The notes under the pieces are model-generated. The model was not told the DNA's origin. It was given only the letters and a program-made list of their open reading frames with translations, and did not search any database. A program made the translations under genes and the position numbers. Below are positions 29,390-37,308 of a stretch of DNA of 64,000 nt, piece after piece. This DNA is from Rugamonas rubra (GTDB taxonomy: Bacteria; Pseudomonadota; Gammaproteobacteria; Burkholderiales; Burkholderiaceae_D), in assembly GCF_900114705.1 (NCBI RefSeq), contig NZ_FOTW01000012.1, positions 146,441 to 210,440 of the forward strand, given 5' to 3'. Positions within the stretch are counted from its first letter, which is position 1. Each line of letters starts with the position of its first letter.

Positions 29390-29478
29390 TTTGCAGGGGG
29401 GGCGTCGCGCCAGGCCGCGACGCATCCTTTTTCCGGGGCTGGCTGTACAATATTCCCTTCTCTCCGACTCGTGATGCA

Positions 29479-31167
29479 ATGAAAAAATACCTGAGCCCGA
29501 TCGCCGCCGCCGCGCTGGCCGTCCTGCTGGCCGGCTGCGCCCACCGTCCGCCGCCGAACACGGTGGCGATCAACCTGGTCGGCCTGAACGACTTCCACGG
29601 CAACCTCGAGGCGGGCAAGTTCAGCAGCGCCGGCGGCCTGTTCGGCGGCCAACGCACGGTCCAGGCCGGCGGCATCGACACGCTGGGCGCGGCCCTGCAG
29701 GCCTGGCGCAAGGAGGACCCGGAACTGCTGCTGGTCGGCTCGGGCGACCTGATCGGCGCCAGCCAGTCGATGTCGGCGATGTGGGCCGACGAGCCGACCA
29801 TCGTCGCGATGAACCTGCTCGGCCTGCGCGCCAGCTCGGTCGGCAACCACGAGTTCGACGCCGGCCGGGTCGAGCTGCTGCGCCAGCAGAAGGGCGGCTG
29901 CGCCTCGCCGCGCGCCGACAAGGCCTGCAAGTTCGCCGCCGACTACAGCGGCGCGCGTTTCAGCTACCTGGCCGCCAACGTCATCGACATGGTGACCAAC
30001 AAGCCGGTGCTGCCGGCCTACCGCATCGAGCAGGTGCGCGGCGTGAAGATCGGCCTGATCGGCGCCGTGCTGCGCGACACCGTCGGCATGGTGCTGGCGT
30101 CCGGCGTGGCCGGGCTCAACTTCGCCGACGAGGCCGACTCCGTCAACCGCGTCCTGCCCGAGCTGCGCAAGCAGGGCGTCAACGTCTTCGTGCTGCTGAT
30201 CCACCAGGGCGGCCACACGGTCGAGGCCTTCGACAAGGCCGAGTGCAGCCAGCTGCAGGGACCGCTGCTCGACATCATCAAGCGGCTCGACCCGGCCATC
30301 CGCCTGGTGGTCAGCGGCCACAGCCACACCGGCTACACCTGCCGCGTCGGCGAGCGCCTGGTGACCCAGGCCGACATGGGCGGGCGCGTGCTGACCCGCA
30401 TCCAGCTGCAGGTCGACACCACCAGCAACACCGTGCAACAAGTCACCGCCCGCAACGTGGTGATGACGCCGGGCCAGTACCCGGCCGATCCGGCGCTGGA
30501 CGCCTACCTGGCCCAGGTGCGCCAGCGCAGCGCGGCGGCGCTGGCGCAGCCGGTGGCCAAGCTGGCGCTCTCGCCCGTCACGCGCAGCCTCAACGAGCAC
30601 GGCGAGTCGGCGCTGGGCGACCTGGTGGCCGACTCGATGCTGGTCGGCGCGCGCCACTTCGGCGCCCAGATCGCCTTCATGAACAACCACGGCATGCGCC
30701 AGGACCTGGCCGCCGGCGCCGGTCTGCCGGCCACGGCCGGCCAGGCCCAGGCCGTGCTGCCCTACAACAACGACCTGGTGGTGATGAACCTGACCGGCGC
30801 GCAGATCACCGCCCTGCTGGAGCAGCAGTGGGGCGGGCCGAAGCACGCCGCCCGCGGCCTGCTGCAGGTGTCCGAGGGCTTTTCCTACAGCTGGAAGCGC
30901 AACCAACCCGACGGCAGCCGCGTGGTGCCGGGCAGCGTGCTGCTCAACGGCGTGCCGCTCGACAACACCAGCTCCTACCGGGTCGCCACCAACGCCTTCC
31001 TGGCCGAGGGCGGCGACGCCTACCCGCTGTTCATCCAGGGCGGCAGCCGCGCCAACACCGGCATCCGCGACATCGACGCGCTGCGCAACTACCTGCGGAT
31101 GCGCGAGCAGATCGGCAAGCCGGCCGGCAGCGCCGCGCCGCTCGGCCGCATCCAGAGCACCTACTAG
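29479..31167 (+). CDS. 5'-nucleotidase family lipoprotein (metallophosphatase)
   Basis: A 562-residue lipoprotein, lipobox LLAGC with Cys20. The N-terminal metallophosphatase domain has GLNDFHGNLE, SGDLIGASQS, SVGNHEFD and SGHSHTGYTC; the C-terminal nucleotidase domain has ALGDLVADSML and the substrate-binding NNHGMRQDL. It should strip phosphate from 5'-nucleotides outside the cytoplasm, giving nucleosides. The start is set at MKKYLSP, where the lipoprotein signal begins, rather than an in-frame start 55 codons earlier. It is first of an operon with two further exported hydrolases. Confidence 0.93.
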   Translation: MKKYLSPIAAAALAVLLAGCAHRPPPNTVAINLVGLNDFHGNLEAGKFSSAGGLFGGQRTVQAGGIDTLGAALQAWRKEDPELLLVGSGDLIGASQSMSAMWADEPTIVAMNLLGLRASSVGNHEFDAGRVELLRQQKGGCASPRADKACKFAADYSGARFSYLAANVIDMVTNKPVLPAYRIEQVRGVKIGLIGAVLRDTVGMVLASGVAGLNFADEADSVNRVLPELRKQGVNVFVLLIHQGGHTVEAFDKAECSQLQGPLLDIIKRLDPAIRLVVSGHSHTGYTCRVGERLVTQADMGGRVLTRIQLQVDTTSNTVQQVTARNVVMTPGQYPADPALDAYLAQVRQRSAAALAQPVAKLALSPVTRSLNEHGESALGDLVADSMLVGARHFGAQIAFMNNHGMRQDLAAGAGLPATAGQAQAVLPYNNDLVVMNLTGAQITALLEQQWGGPKHAARGLLQVSEGFSYSWKRNQPDGSRVVPGSVLLNGVPLDNTSSYRVATNAFLAEGGDAYPLFIQGGSRANTGIRDIDALRNYLRMREQIGKPAGSAAPLGRIQSTY

Positions 31168-31236
31168 CCCAGCCAACCCAAGCAGGGCGGCGCCACCGGC
31201 GCCGCCGCCGCCCATTGATATCAAGGAACCCCCACG

Positions 31237-32451
31237 ATGCGTCGTCTCTTACTTCCCGCCCTGTTGGGCGCCGCCGGCCTGGCCCACGCCGAGTTCAGCA
31301 TTCCCGGCTACGAGCTGGTCCACACCGTGCCGCTGGAAACCAGCTTGGCCACGCCCGACCTGCGCGACGCCGCCACGGTCTGGAGCGAGCTGTTCGACCA
31401 GGCCAGGAGCGAGATCGTGATCGGCCAGTTCTACGTCGTCAACCAGGCCGGCAGCACCTTCGAACGCGTGGTCGAACGGCTGGCGGCGGCCGGCCGGCGC
31501 GGCGTCAAGATCCGCTTCCTGCTCGACCAGAAGGGCGTCGGCCTGTCCGAGCCGGCCACCATCGCCCAGCTCAAGGCGATCCCGAATTTGGACCTGCGCG
31601 TCATCGACTTCAACAAGCTGACCGGCAACGGCATCATCCACGCCAAGTACCTGGTGGTCGACCGCGCCGTCGCCTACGTCGGCAGCCAGAACTTCGACTG
31701 GCGCGCGTTCAGCCACATCCACGAAACCGGCCTGCGCATCAGCGACCCCAAGGTGGTCGGCCAGGTGCAGGCGATCTTCGAGCAGGACTGGCGCGCCCAG
31801 GCGCTGAGCAGCCAGGGCCAGACCGTGCCGGTGCTCAACAGCAAACCGGTGGCCGCCGACTACGCCCAGGCCGCCTACCTGCTGGCCAGCCCGAACGCCT
31901 ACAACCCGGCCGGCGTGGGCGACTCCGAAAGCGGCCTGCCGGCCCTGCTGGCCGAGGCGCGCAGCGAGGTGCGCATCCAGCTGCTCGACTACGCCCCGCT
32001 CAGCTACGGCCCCAAGGGCACGCGCCCCTACTACGCGGTGATCGACAACGCGGTGCGCTCGGCCGCCAACCGTGGCGTCAAGATCAAGCTGATGGTGTCG
32101 AACTGGAACCTGGAGATGCCGGCGCAGTCCTACCTCAAGAGCCTGGCCATGCTGCCCAACGTGGAAATCCGCGTGGTCACGCTGCCGGTCGCCTCGAGCG
32201 GCTTCATCCCCTTCGCCCGCGTCATCCATAGCAAGACCATGGTGATCGACGGCAAGCTGGGCTGGGTCGGCACCAGCAACTGGAGCGGCGGTTATCTGGA
32301 CCTGTCGCGCAATTTGGAGGTGGTGATGCGCAACGAGAAAATGGCCCAGCGCCTGGCCGCGCTGCACGAGCAGACCTGGAGCTCGGCCTACGCCCAGCCG
32401 CTCGACATCAACAAGGTCTACGCCAAGCCGAGCAAGGGGAGTCCGGAATGA
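31237..32451 (+). CDS. Exported phospholipase D-family protein with two HKD motifs
   Basis: A 404-residue protein with a short signal peptide (ends GLAHA-E). Two complete HKD motifs are visible: HAKYLVVDRAVAYVGSQN and HSKTMVIDGKLGWVGTSN. The family includes phospholipases, cardiolipin synthases and nucleases. The operon context, between a 5'-nucleotidase and an S1/P1 nuclease gene whose start overlaps its stop, favours a nuclease or nucleotide role, but a phospholipase is fully possible. It follows the nucleotidase after 69 bp that include a 9-bp GC stem. Confidence 0.88.
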   Translation: MRRLLLPALLGAAGLAHAEFSIPGYELVHTVPLETSLATPDLRDAATVWSELFDQARSEIVIGQFYVVNQAGSTFERVVERLAAAGRRGVKIRFLLDQKGVGLSEPATIAQLKAIPNLDLRVIDFNKLTGNGIIHAKYLVVDRAVAYVGSQNFDWRAFSHIHETGLRISDPKVVGQVQAIFEQDWRAQALSSQGQTVPVLNSKPVAADYAQAAYLLASPNAYNPAGVGDSESGLPALLAEARSEVRIQLLDYAPLSYGPKGTRPYYAVIDNAVRSAANRGVKIKLMVSNWNLEMPAQSYLKSLAMLPNVEIRVVTLPVASSGFIPFARVIHSKTMVIDGKLGWVGTSNWSGGYLDLSRNLEVVMRNEKMAQRLAALHEQTWSSAYAQPLDINKVYAKPSKGSPE

Positions 32452-33524
32452 AGCGCCTCGCCTGCATCGCCGCCCTGGGCGGCCTGGTCCTGTCGGCCGA
32501 CGCGCTGGCCTGGGGCAGCGACGGCCACCGCGCCGTCGGCGCCATCGCCGACCAGTTGATCGTTGGCAGCCGCGCGCAACAACAAGTGGCGGCCCTGCTG
32601 TTGCCGGGCGAGAGCCTGGAGCAGGTGGCCAACTGGGCCGACTGCGTCAAGGGCAGCTACTGCGGCCCGCAAACCGAGGAGATGCAAGCCTACACGGCGG
32701 CCAATCCCAAGCACAGCGAGTACCACTACACCGACGTGCCCTTCCAGGAAACGCGGTACCACGACCACGCCGTCGGCACCGCCGAGGACGACATCGTGCA
32801 GACGCTGGGCCAGGCCATCGCCGTGTTGCGCGGCAAGGGCGACCCGCAGACCAATCCGCACCGCTTCAGCCCGCGCCAGGCGCTGTTGATCCTGACCCAT
32901 TTGGCCGGCGACATCCACCAGCCGCTGCACGTCGGCGCCGCCTACGTCGGCAAGGACGGCGGCTACGCGCTGCCCTTGGCGGCCAAGCAGATCGACGCCG
33001 TCAACATGTTCGACGCGCGCGGCGGCAACAACCTGCTGCTCGACGACGTCAAGCTGGGCGCCGCCAGCGCCCAGCTGATCCCGCCCCGGCCGGCGGCCGA
33101 CGCTGCCGCCGCAACCGCCGCCGGCGCGGCCGGCGCCAAGCCCAGGCAGCTAACCCGGCCCTTCCATTCGTATTGGGACAGCACGGTGGTCGACTACGCC
33201 ATGCGCCGCGTCGGCGCGCGCACGCCGCAGCAGTTCGCCCAGATCGCCATCGCCGCCAAGCCGGTGGTGGCGGCCAACAGCGGCGACCCGTCCGGCTGGC
33301 CGCACCAGTGGGCCGACGACGCGCTGATGGTCGCCAAACTGGCCTACGCCGACGCCACGCCGGGCAAGGTGGCGTACCAAACCAGCGGCAAGGGCGAGGT
33401 CTACCAGGTGTGGGCGCTGGGCGTGCCGGACAACTATCCGGTGGCCAGCTCGGCCATCGCCAAGGAGCAGTTGATCAAGGGCGGCTACCATTTGGCCGCG
33501 CTGTTGCAGAGCATCTGGCCGTAG
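32448..33524 (+). CDS. Exported S1/P1-type nuclease
   Basis: A 358-residue zinc-dependent nuclease that cuts single-stranded DNA and RNA to 5'-mononucleotides and can have 3'-nucleotidase activity. The signal peptide ends at ALA, leaving the family's N-terminal Trp22 (WGSDGHRAVGAIAD) as a zinc ligand. Other ligands are in VANWADCVK, EYHYTDVPFQ, LTHLAGDIHQPLHVG and FHSYWDSTVVDYA. The ATGA overlap with the PLD-family gene couples their translation. Products would feed the 5'-nucleotidase two genes upstream. The fold also includes bacterial phospholipase C, a less likely reading. Confidence 0.93.
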   Translation: MKRLACIAALGGLVLSADALAWGSDGHRAVGAIADQLIVGSRAQQQVAALLLPGESLEQVANWADCVKGSYCGPQTEEMQAYTAANPKHSEYHYTDVPFQETRYHDHAVGTAEDDIVQTLGQAIAVLRGKGDPQTNPHRFSPRQALLILTHLAGDIHQPLHVGAAYVGKDGGYALPLAAKQIDAVNMFDARGGNNLLLDDVKLGAASAQLIPPRPAADAAAATAAGAAGAKPRQLTRPFHSYWDSTVVDYAMRRVGARTPQQFAQIAIAAKPVVAANSGDPSGWPHQWADDALMVAKLAYADATPGKVAYQTSGKGEVYQVWALGVPDNYPVASSAIAKEQLIKGGYHLAALLQSIWP

Positions 33525-33582
33525 CCGGGCGGCGCCGGCGGGTGCTTGCCGGCGTCGTCGCGAGCACACTCGGCGCGCCGGC

Positions 33583-34491
33583 CTACTTGTCGCTCAGCGG
33601 CTTGTACCACAGCTCGGCGCGGCCCAGCGGTGTCTGCGGCGACAGCGAGGGGTTGCGCAGCTCGATCACGCGGCGCCGGTGCAGGCCGCCGCGCTCGATG
33701 ATCTTGCCCTTGTAGCGCTGGAACAGCGCGTCCAGGCTGCCGTCGCGTATCATCGTTTCCAGCCCCGCCTCGATGCGCTTGGCCAGCAGCTCGCCCTCGG
33801 CGTCGCGGCGCACGAAGAAGTAGCGCGGCAGCGGATAGTGCAGCAGCAAGGTCGGCTCCAGCGCCAGCTGCGGATGGCTGGCGCCGCGCTCGGCGAACTC
33901 GCGTCCGGCCTCGTCGGCGGCCCGCGAGAAAAAGTCGAAACGTTTCGCTTCCAACATGGAAAACAGGCCGTCGTAGGTCGAACCCTCGACCACCTCGATG
34001 CCGGCGGCGCGCAGAATGGCCACGTCGGCCCAGTCCTTGCCCAGGCCGGCGCGCAGGCCGCGCAGGTCCTTCACGCCGCGCACCGCCGCGAAGCGCGGCA
34101 GGTCCTCGTGGCGCACCAGGAACACCCGATAACCCAGCAAGCCCTTGTCGACCGGAATGCGGATCGGCAGGAACAGCCGTTCCAGCTCGGCGTCGGTGGC
34201 GCGCACGAAAATGTTGATGCGGCCGGCCGGCTGCGCCAGCTCCTGGCTGATGCGCTGCGGCGACATGCTGGCGGAGGCCGGGCGCATGTCGAACGAGCCG
34301 AAGCGCGCCCTGGATTTCTCCAGCGCGGTGCGCAACACGGTCCAGTCGTAGTCGTAGCGGCTGTCGATGCTGAAGGTGCTCAGTGGATAGACCAGATGGC
34401 TATCGGTGGCCGCCGAGGGGAGGGAGGCGCACAGTCCCGCCAACAACGCCCAGCAGGCGGCGGCGGTCCGGACAGCCCTTGCGTGCATCAT
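33583..34491 (-). CDS. Periplasmic solute-binding-like protein
   Basis: A 302-residue protein with a signal peptide (MMHARAVRTAAACWALLAGL) and the fold of family-3 periplasmic binding proteins, seen in VKDLRGLRAGLGKDWADVAI and FSMLEAKRFDFFSRAADEAG. The region where amino-acid binders carry ligand residues is poorly conserved. No permease gene is adjacent, so it may be a sensor or a lone binding protein. It converges with the S1/P1 nuclease gene and runs in the same direction as the DeoR gene upstream (57-bp gap). Confidence 0.75.
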   Translation of the reverse strand: MMHARAVRTAAACWALLAGLCASLPSAATDSHLVYPLSTFSIDSRYDYDWTVLRTALEKSRARFGSFDMRPASASMSPQRISQELAQPAGRINIFVRATDAELERLFLPIRIPVDKGLLGYRVFLVRHEDLPRFAAVRGVKDLRGLRAGLGKDWADVAILRAAGIEVVEGSTYDGLFSMLEAKRFDFFSRAADEAGREFAERGASHPQLALEPTLLLHYPLPRYFFVRRDAEGELLAKRIEAGLETMIRDGSLDALFQRYKGKIIERGGLHRRRVIELRNPSLSPQTPLGRAELWYKPLSDK

Positions 34492-34548
34492 CGCTTGCGT
34501 GGTCCATGGGGAGAATCTTCCCAGTGTGCCATGCCGGATGGCAATGTA

Positions 34549-35331
34549 TCAAGCCTTTAGGTGGTTTCCTCCAGCGACGACCACCTCGATGCCCATCGCC
34601 CGGTAGGGCGCCAACAGCGCCTCGTCGACGCCGGCGTGGACCACGATGGCGCCAACGCTGCTCAGCGGCGCGATCTGGTAGGGCGAGGCGGTGTGTAGTT
34701 TTTCCGGCGAGGCCAGCACCACGGTGCGCCGCGCCGCCTGGCTGATGGCGCGCTTGACGCCGGCCTCGTCGTAGTCGCCGGTGGTGATGCCGGCCTGCGG
34801 GTCCAGGCTGCACACGCCCATGAAGTAGATATCGGTGCGGATCTGCGCGATCGCCTCCAGCGCCGCCGGCCCCATGGCGACGATGGAGTGCTTGAACAGG
34901 CGGCCGCCGATCAGGATCACCTCGATGTGGGCGTGCTCGACCAGCTCCAGCGCCACCGACGGGCTGTGCGTGACCACGGTGGCGCGCAGCTCGGCCGGCA
35001 GGGCGCGCGCCAGTTGCACGGCGGTGGTGCCGCCGTCGATGAACACCACCTGGCCCGGCTCGACCATGGCGGCGGCGGCCTGGCCGATGGCCGGCTTGGC
35101 TTCGCCGGCGATCTGCTGGCGCTGGGAAAAATTGCCCATCGCCGGTGAGGGCGGCAGCGGCAGCGCGCCGCCGTGGACGCGCTGCAACAGACCCTCGCGC
35201 GCCAGCTCGCGCAGGTCGCGGCGGATGGTGTCCTCGGACAGGCCGAGCTGTTCGCTCAGCGCCTTGGCGACGATTTGGCCGTCCTGTTTGAGCAGGTTGA
35301 GCAGTAGCTCCTTGCGTTGGCGGGTCAGCAT
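34549..35331 (-). CDS. DeoR/GlpR-family transcriptional regulator
   Basis: A 260-residue repressor. The N-terminal HTH reads LSEQLGLSEDTIRRDLRELA with the RVHGGAL motif after it; the sugar-phosphate-binding domain has FIDGGTTAVQLARALP and GVCSLDPQAGITTGDYDEA. The start at MLTRQRKELLL matches family length; a longer start 13 codons earlier would overlap the operator. The effector is probably a phosphorylated sugar, perhaps one from nucleoside breakdown, but this is inference. It is divergent from nudK across about 100 bp containing 10-bp repeats. Confidence 0.92.
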   Translation of the reverse strand: MLTRQRKELLLNLLKQDGQIVAKALSEQLGLSEDTIRRDLRELAREGLLQRVHGGALPLPPSPAMGNFSQRQQIAGEAKPAIGQAAAAMVEPGQVVFIDGGTTAVQLARALPAELRATVVTHSPSVALELVEHAHIEVILIGGRLFKHSIVAMGPAALEAIAQIRTDIYFMGVCSLDPQAGITTGDYDEAGVKRAISQAARRTVVLASPEKLHTASPYQIAPLSSVGAIVVHAGVDEALLAPYRAMGIEVVVAGGNHLKA

Positions 35332-35359
35332 GGCAGTTTTTCCTTTGCATGAAATTTCT

Positions 35360-35389
35360 TGATATTGCACGATATTGCATGATACTGTT
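35360..35389. promoter_or_regulatory. Three 10-bp direct repeats, probable DeoR-family operator
   Basis: Tandem units TGATATTGCA, CGATATTGCA and TGATACTGTT lie directly upstream of the regulator start, in the gap shared with nudK. DeoR/GlpR proteins often bind tandem repeats with one helical-turn spacing, and 10 bp fits this. Confidence 0.55.
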
Positions 35390-35429
35390 TAAAAATGCAA
35401 GTCCCATCCATGCCACCAGGAGTGCCGCC

Positions 35430-36113
35430 ATGCCCGTAGAACACGTTTCAGAACACGTCCGCATCCACCAGGTCGAAACCCTGTCCGACGACTGGTATGT
35501 GTTGAGGAAAACCACCTTCGACTACCGCCGCCGCGACGGCCGCTGGCAAACCCTGAGCCGCGAGACCTACGATCGTGGCCACGGCGCCACCATCCTGCTG
35601 TACAACCTGGCGCGGCGCAGCGTGATCCTGATCCGCCAGTTCCGCTTCCCCTGCTACGGCGCGCAGCACGACGGCTTTTTGATCGAGACGCCGGCCGGCC
35701 TGCTCGACCAGGCCAGCGCCGAGCAGCGCATCCAGGCCGAGGTGGAGGAGGAGACCGGCTACCGCGTCGGCGCGGTGCGCAAGGTGTTCGAGGCCTTCAT
35801 GAGCCCCGGCTCGGTGACCGAGCGGCTGCACTTCTTCGTCGCCGAATACGACCCCGCCGCGCGGGTCGGCAATGGCGGCGGCATCGCCGAGGAGGGCGAG
35901 GACATCGAGGTGCTGGAGCTGCCGATCGAGCGGGCGATGGCCATGCTGGCGTCCGGCGAGATCGCCGACGGCAAGACCATCATCCTGCTGCAGTACGCCG
36001 AGCGCGCGCTGTTTGCCGCCAAAGCGGCGCCGGCGGCCCGGGCCGGGGCCGTAGCCGGGCAGGAACGCGGCCTGATGCCACCGGCGGGGAAAAAAATTAA
36101 CTCTCAGGAATAG
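35430..36113 (+). CDS. nudK: NudK-like Nudix hydrolase (nucleoside-diphosphate sugar pyrophosphatase)
   Basis: A 227-residue ADP-ribose or GDP-mannose pyrophosphatase type enzyme. Signatures seen are GATILLYNLARRSVILIRQF, the Nudix box ETPAGLLDQASAEQRI followed by EVEEETGYRVG, and FMSPGSVTERLHFFVAEYD. The start is at MPVEHVSEH, preceded by AGGAG. The last 30 residues are Ala/Gly-rich. It is divergent from the DeoR regulator and probably under its control. Confidence 0.88.
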   Translation: MPVEHVSEHVRIHQVETLSDDWYVLRKTTFDYRRRDGRWQTLSRETYDRGHGATILLYNLARRSVILIRQFRFPCYGAQHDGFLIETPAGLLDQASAEQRIQAEVEEETGYRVGAVRKVFEAFMSPGSVTERLHFFVAEYDPAARVGNGGGIAEEGEDIEVLELPIERAMAMLASGEIADGKTIILLQYAERALFAAKAAPAARAGAVAGQERGLMPPAGKKINSQE

Positions 36114-36209
36114 TAACTAAAACGCAGTTCGTCACAACGCGGTCATGGCCTAAGAAAATTCCGGGAATTGCAGAATAGCAACAGCATCTTGCAATTTAGG
36201 AGAGTACAT

Positions 36210-36239
36210 TTGACATGCGCCGGCCAACCTTCGTATGCT
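36210..36239 (+). promoter_or_regulatory. Sigma-70-type promoter of the TorF porin / MCP unit
   Basis: TTGACA, 18-bp spacer, TATGCT. This is the best -35/-10 match seen in the window, about 200 bp upstream of the porin start and in the right direction. Confidence 0.65.
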
Positions 36240-36261
36240 AGACCTAAGAGTTTTCCTACAC

Positions 36262-36277
36262 CCGTTCGGCCGAACGG
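36262..36277. promoter_or_regulatory. 16-bp perfect palindrome after the torF promoter
   Basis: CCGTTCGGCCGAACGG, starting 23 bp past the -10 element, a place where a bound repressor would block early transcription. Confidence 0.4.
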
Positions 36278-36440
36278 CGGGGAAGCTCATCGCCTCTATA
36301 GGCAAGCATTCTTCATGGCCCCAACCCCGCCTGCAGATTGTAGCCGCCGGCCGGAAGCGGAAACGCTTCCCTGACCGGCCCCCCCTACAACGGCGCGCGC
36401 CCCACCTGGCGCCGCCTGCAACAACACGGAGAGATGGAAC

Positions 36441-37256
36441 ATGAAACCAGTTTCGCAACGGCTGCTGCCGCTTTGCCTGGGCCTGCTCGCCTTGAGCGCG
36501 CAAGCCCAAACCACCGCCGCCGCCGCTGCGGCCGACCCGGCGCCGGCCGCCCCGGCCGCCCCGGCCGCATCGGCGCTCACGGCCAACGTCACGCTGACCT
36601 CGCAATACATCTCGCGCGGCTTCCGCCAGACCTGGGGCAAGCCGGCCCTGCAGGGCGGCGCCGACTACGCCTTCCCCAACGGCTTCTCGGTGGGCACCTG
36701 GCTGTCGACGATGAGCAACCGCTACATCGAAAACGGCACGCTGGAGTGGGACCTGTACGGCGCCTACACCGGCGCCGCCGGTGACCTTGGCTACAGCGCC
36801 GCCGTCTACTACTACAAGTATCCCGGCGCCGAATACAAGGCCAGCGCCACCAAGTACGACTACAGCGAGCTGTCCTTCGGCGCCACCTACAAGATGCTGT
36901 ACGCCAAGTACAACTACACCATCAGCCACGACTTCTTCGGCATCGTCGACGCGCGCGGCACCGGCTACCTGGACATCGGCGCCAACGTCGACCTGGGCGG
37001 CGGCTACACGCTGAACCTGCACGCCGGCGACGGCCGCGTCGCCAACAACAGCATGTGGAACTGGCGCGACCTGAAGGTGGGCGTGAGCAAGAGCCTGCCC
37101 GGCGGCTTCACCCTGGCCGCCGCCTACACCAAGGCCAAGGGCGCCACCAGCGCCTACGACAACTACACGCTCGGCATCCCCAACTCGGCCGGCGTGGTCG
37201 AGACCTCGAACCCGGCCGACGCCACCCTGGTGCTGGCCCTGACCAAGACGTTCTGA
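36441..37256 (+). CDS. TorF-family putative porin
   Basis: A 271-residue outer-membrane barrel. A signal peptide (ends SAQA-Q) and an Ala/Pro-rich linker precede the family start [20 protein letters not shown]; it closes with LVLALTKTF. This family (TIGR02001 type) is common in Gram-negatives with no defined substrate. GGAGA lies before the ATG. It is followed after 52 bp by a chemoreceptor gene on the same strand, so import and tactic sensing of one solute is a reasonable guess. Confidence 0.85.
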   Translation: MKPVSQRLLPLCLGLLALSAQAQTTAAAAAADPAPAAPAAPAASALTANVTLTSQYISRGFRQTWGKPALQGGADYAFPNGFSVGTWLSTMSNRYIENGTLEWDLYGAYTGAAGDLGYSAAVYYYKYPGAEYKASATKYDYSELSFGATYKMLYAKYNYTISHDFFGIVDARGTGYLDIGANVDLGGGYTLNLHAGDGRVANNSMWNWRDLKVGVSKSLPGGFTLAAAYTKAKGATSAYDNYTLGIPNSAGVVETSNPADATLVLALTKTF

Positions 37257-37308
37257 ACGACCGGCGCGGCGCGATCCGCCGCGCCCTGAAACACCAAAGG
37301 AATCCAGC

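Larger units (their letters stand above)
36114..36440. other. Regulatory region upstream of torF porin and chemoreceptor genes
   Basis: A 327-bp gap. It contains a near-consensus promoter (36210-36239) and, 23 bp further on, a perfect palindrome; no small gene seen. Confidence 0.6.
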
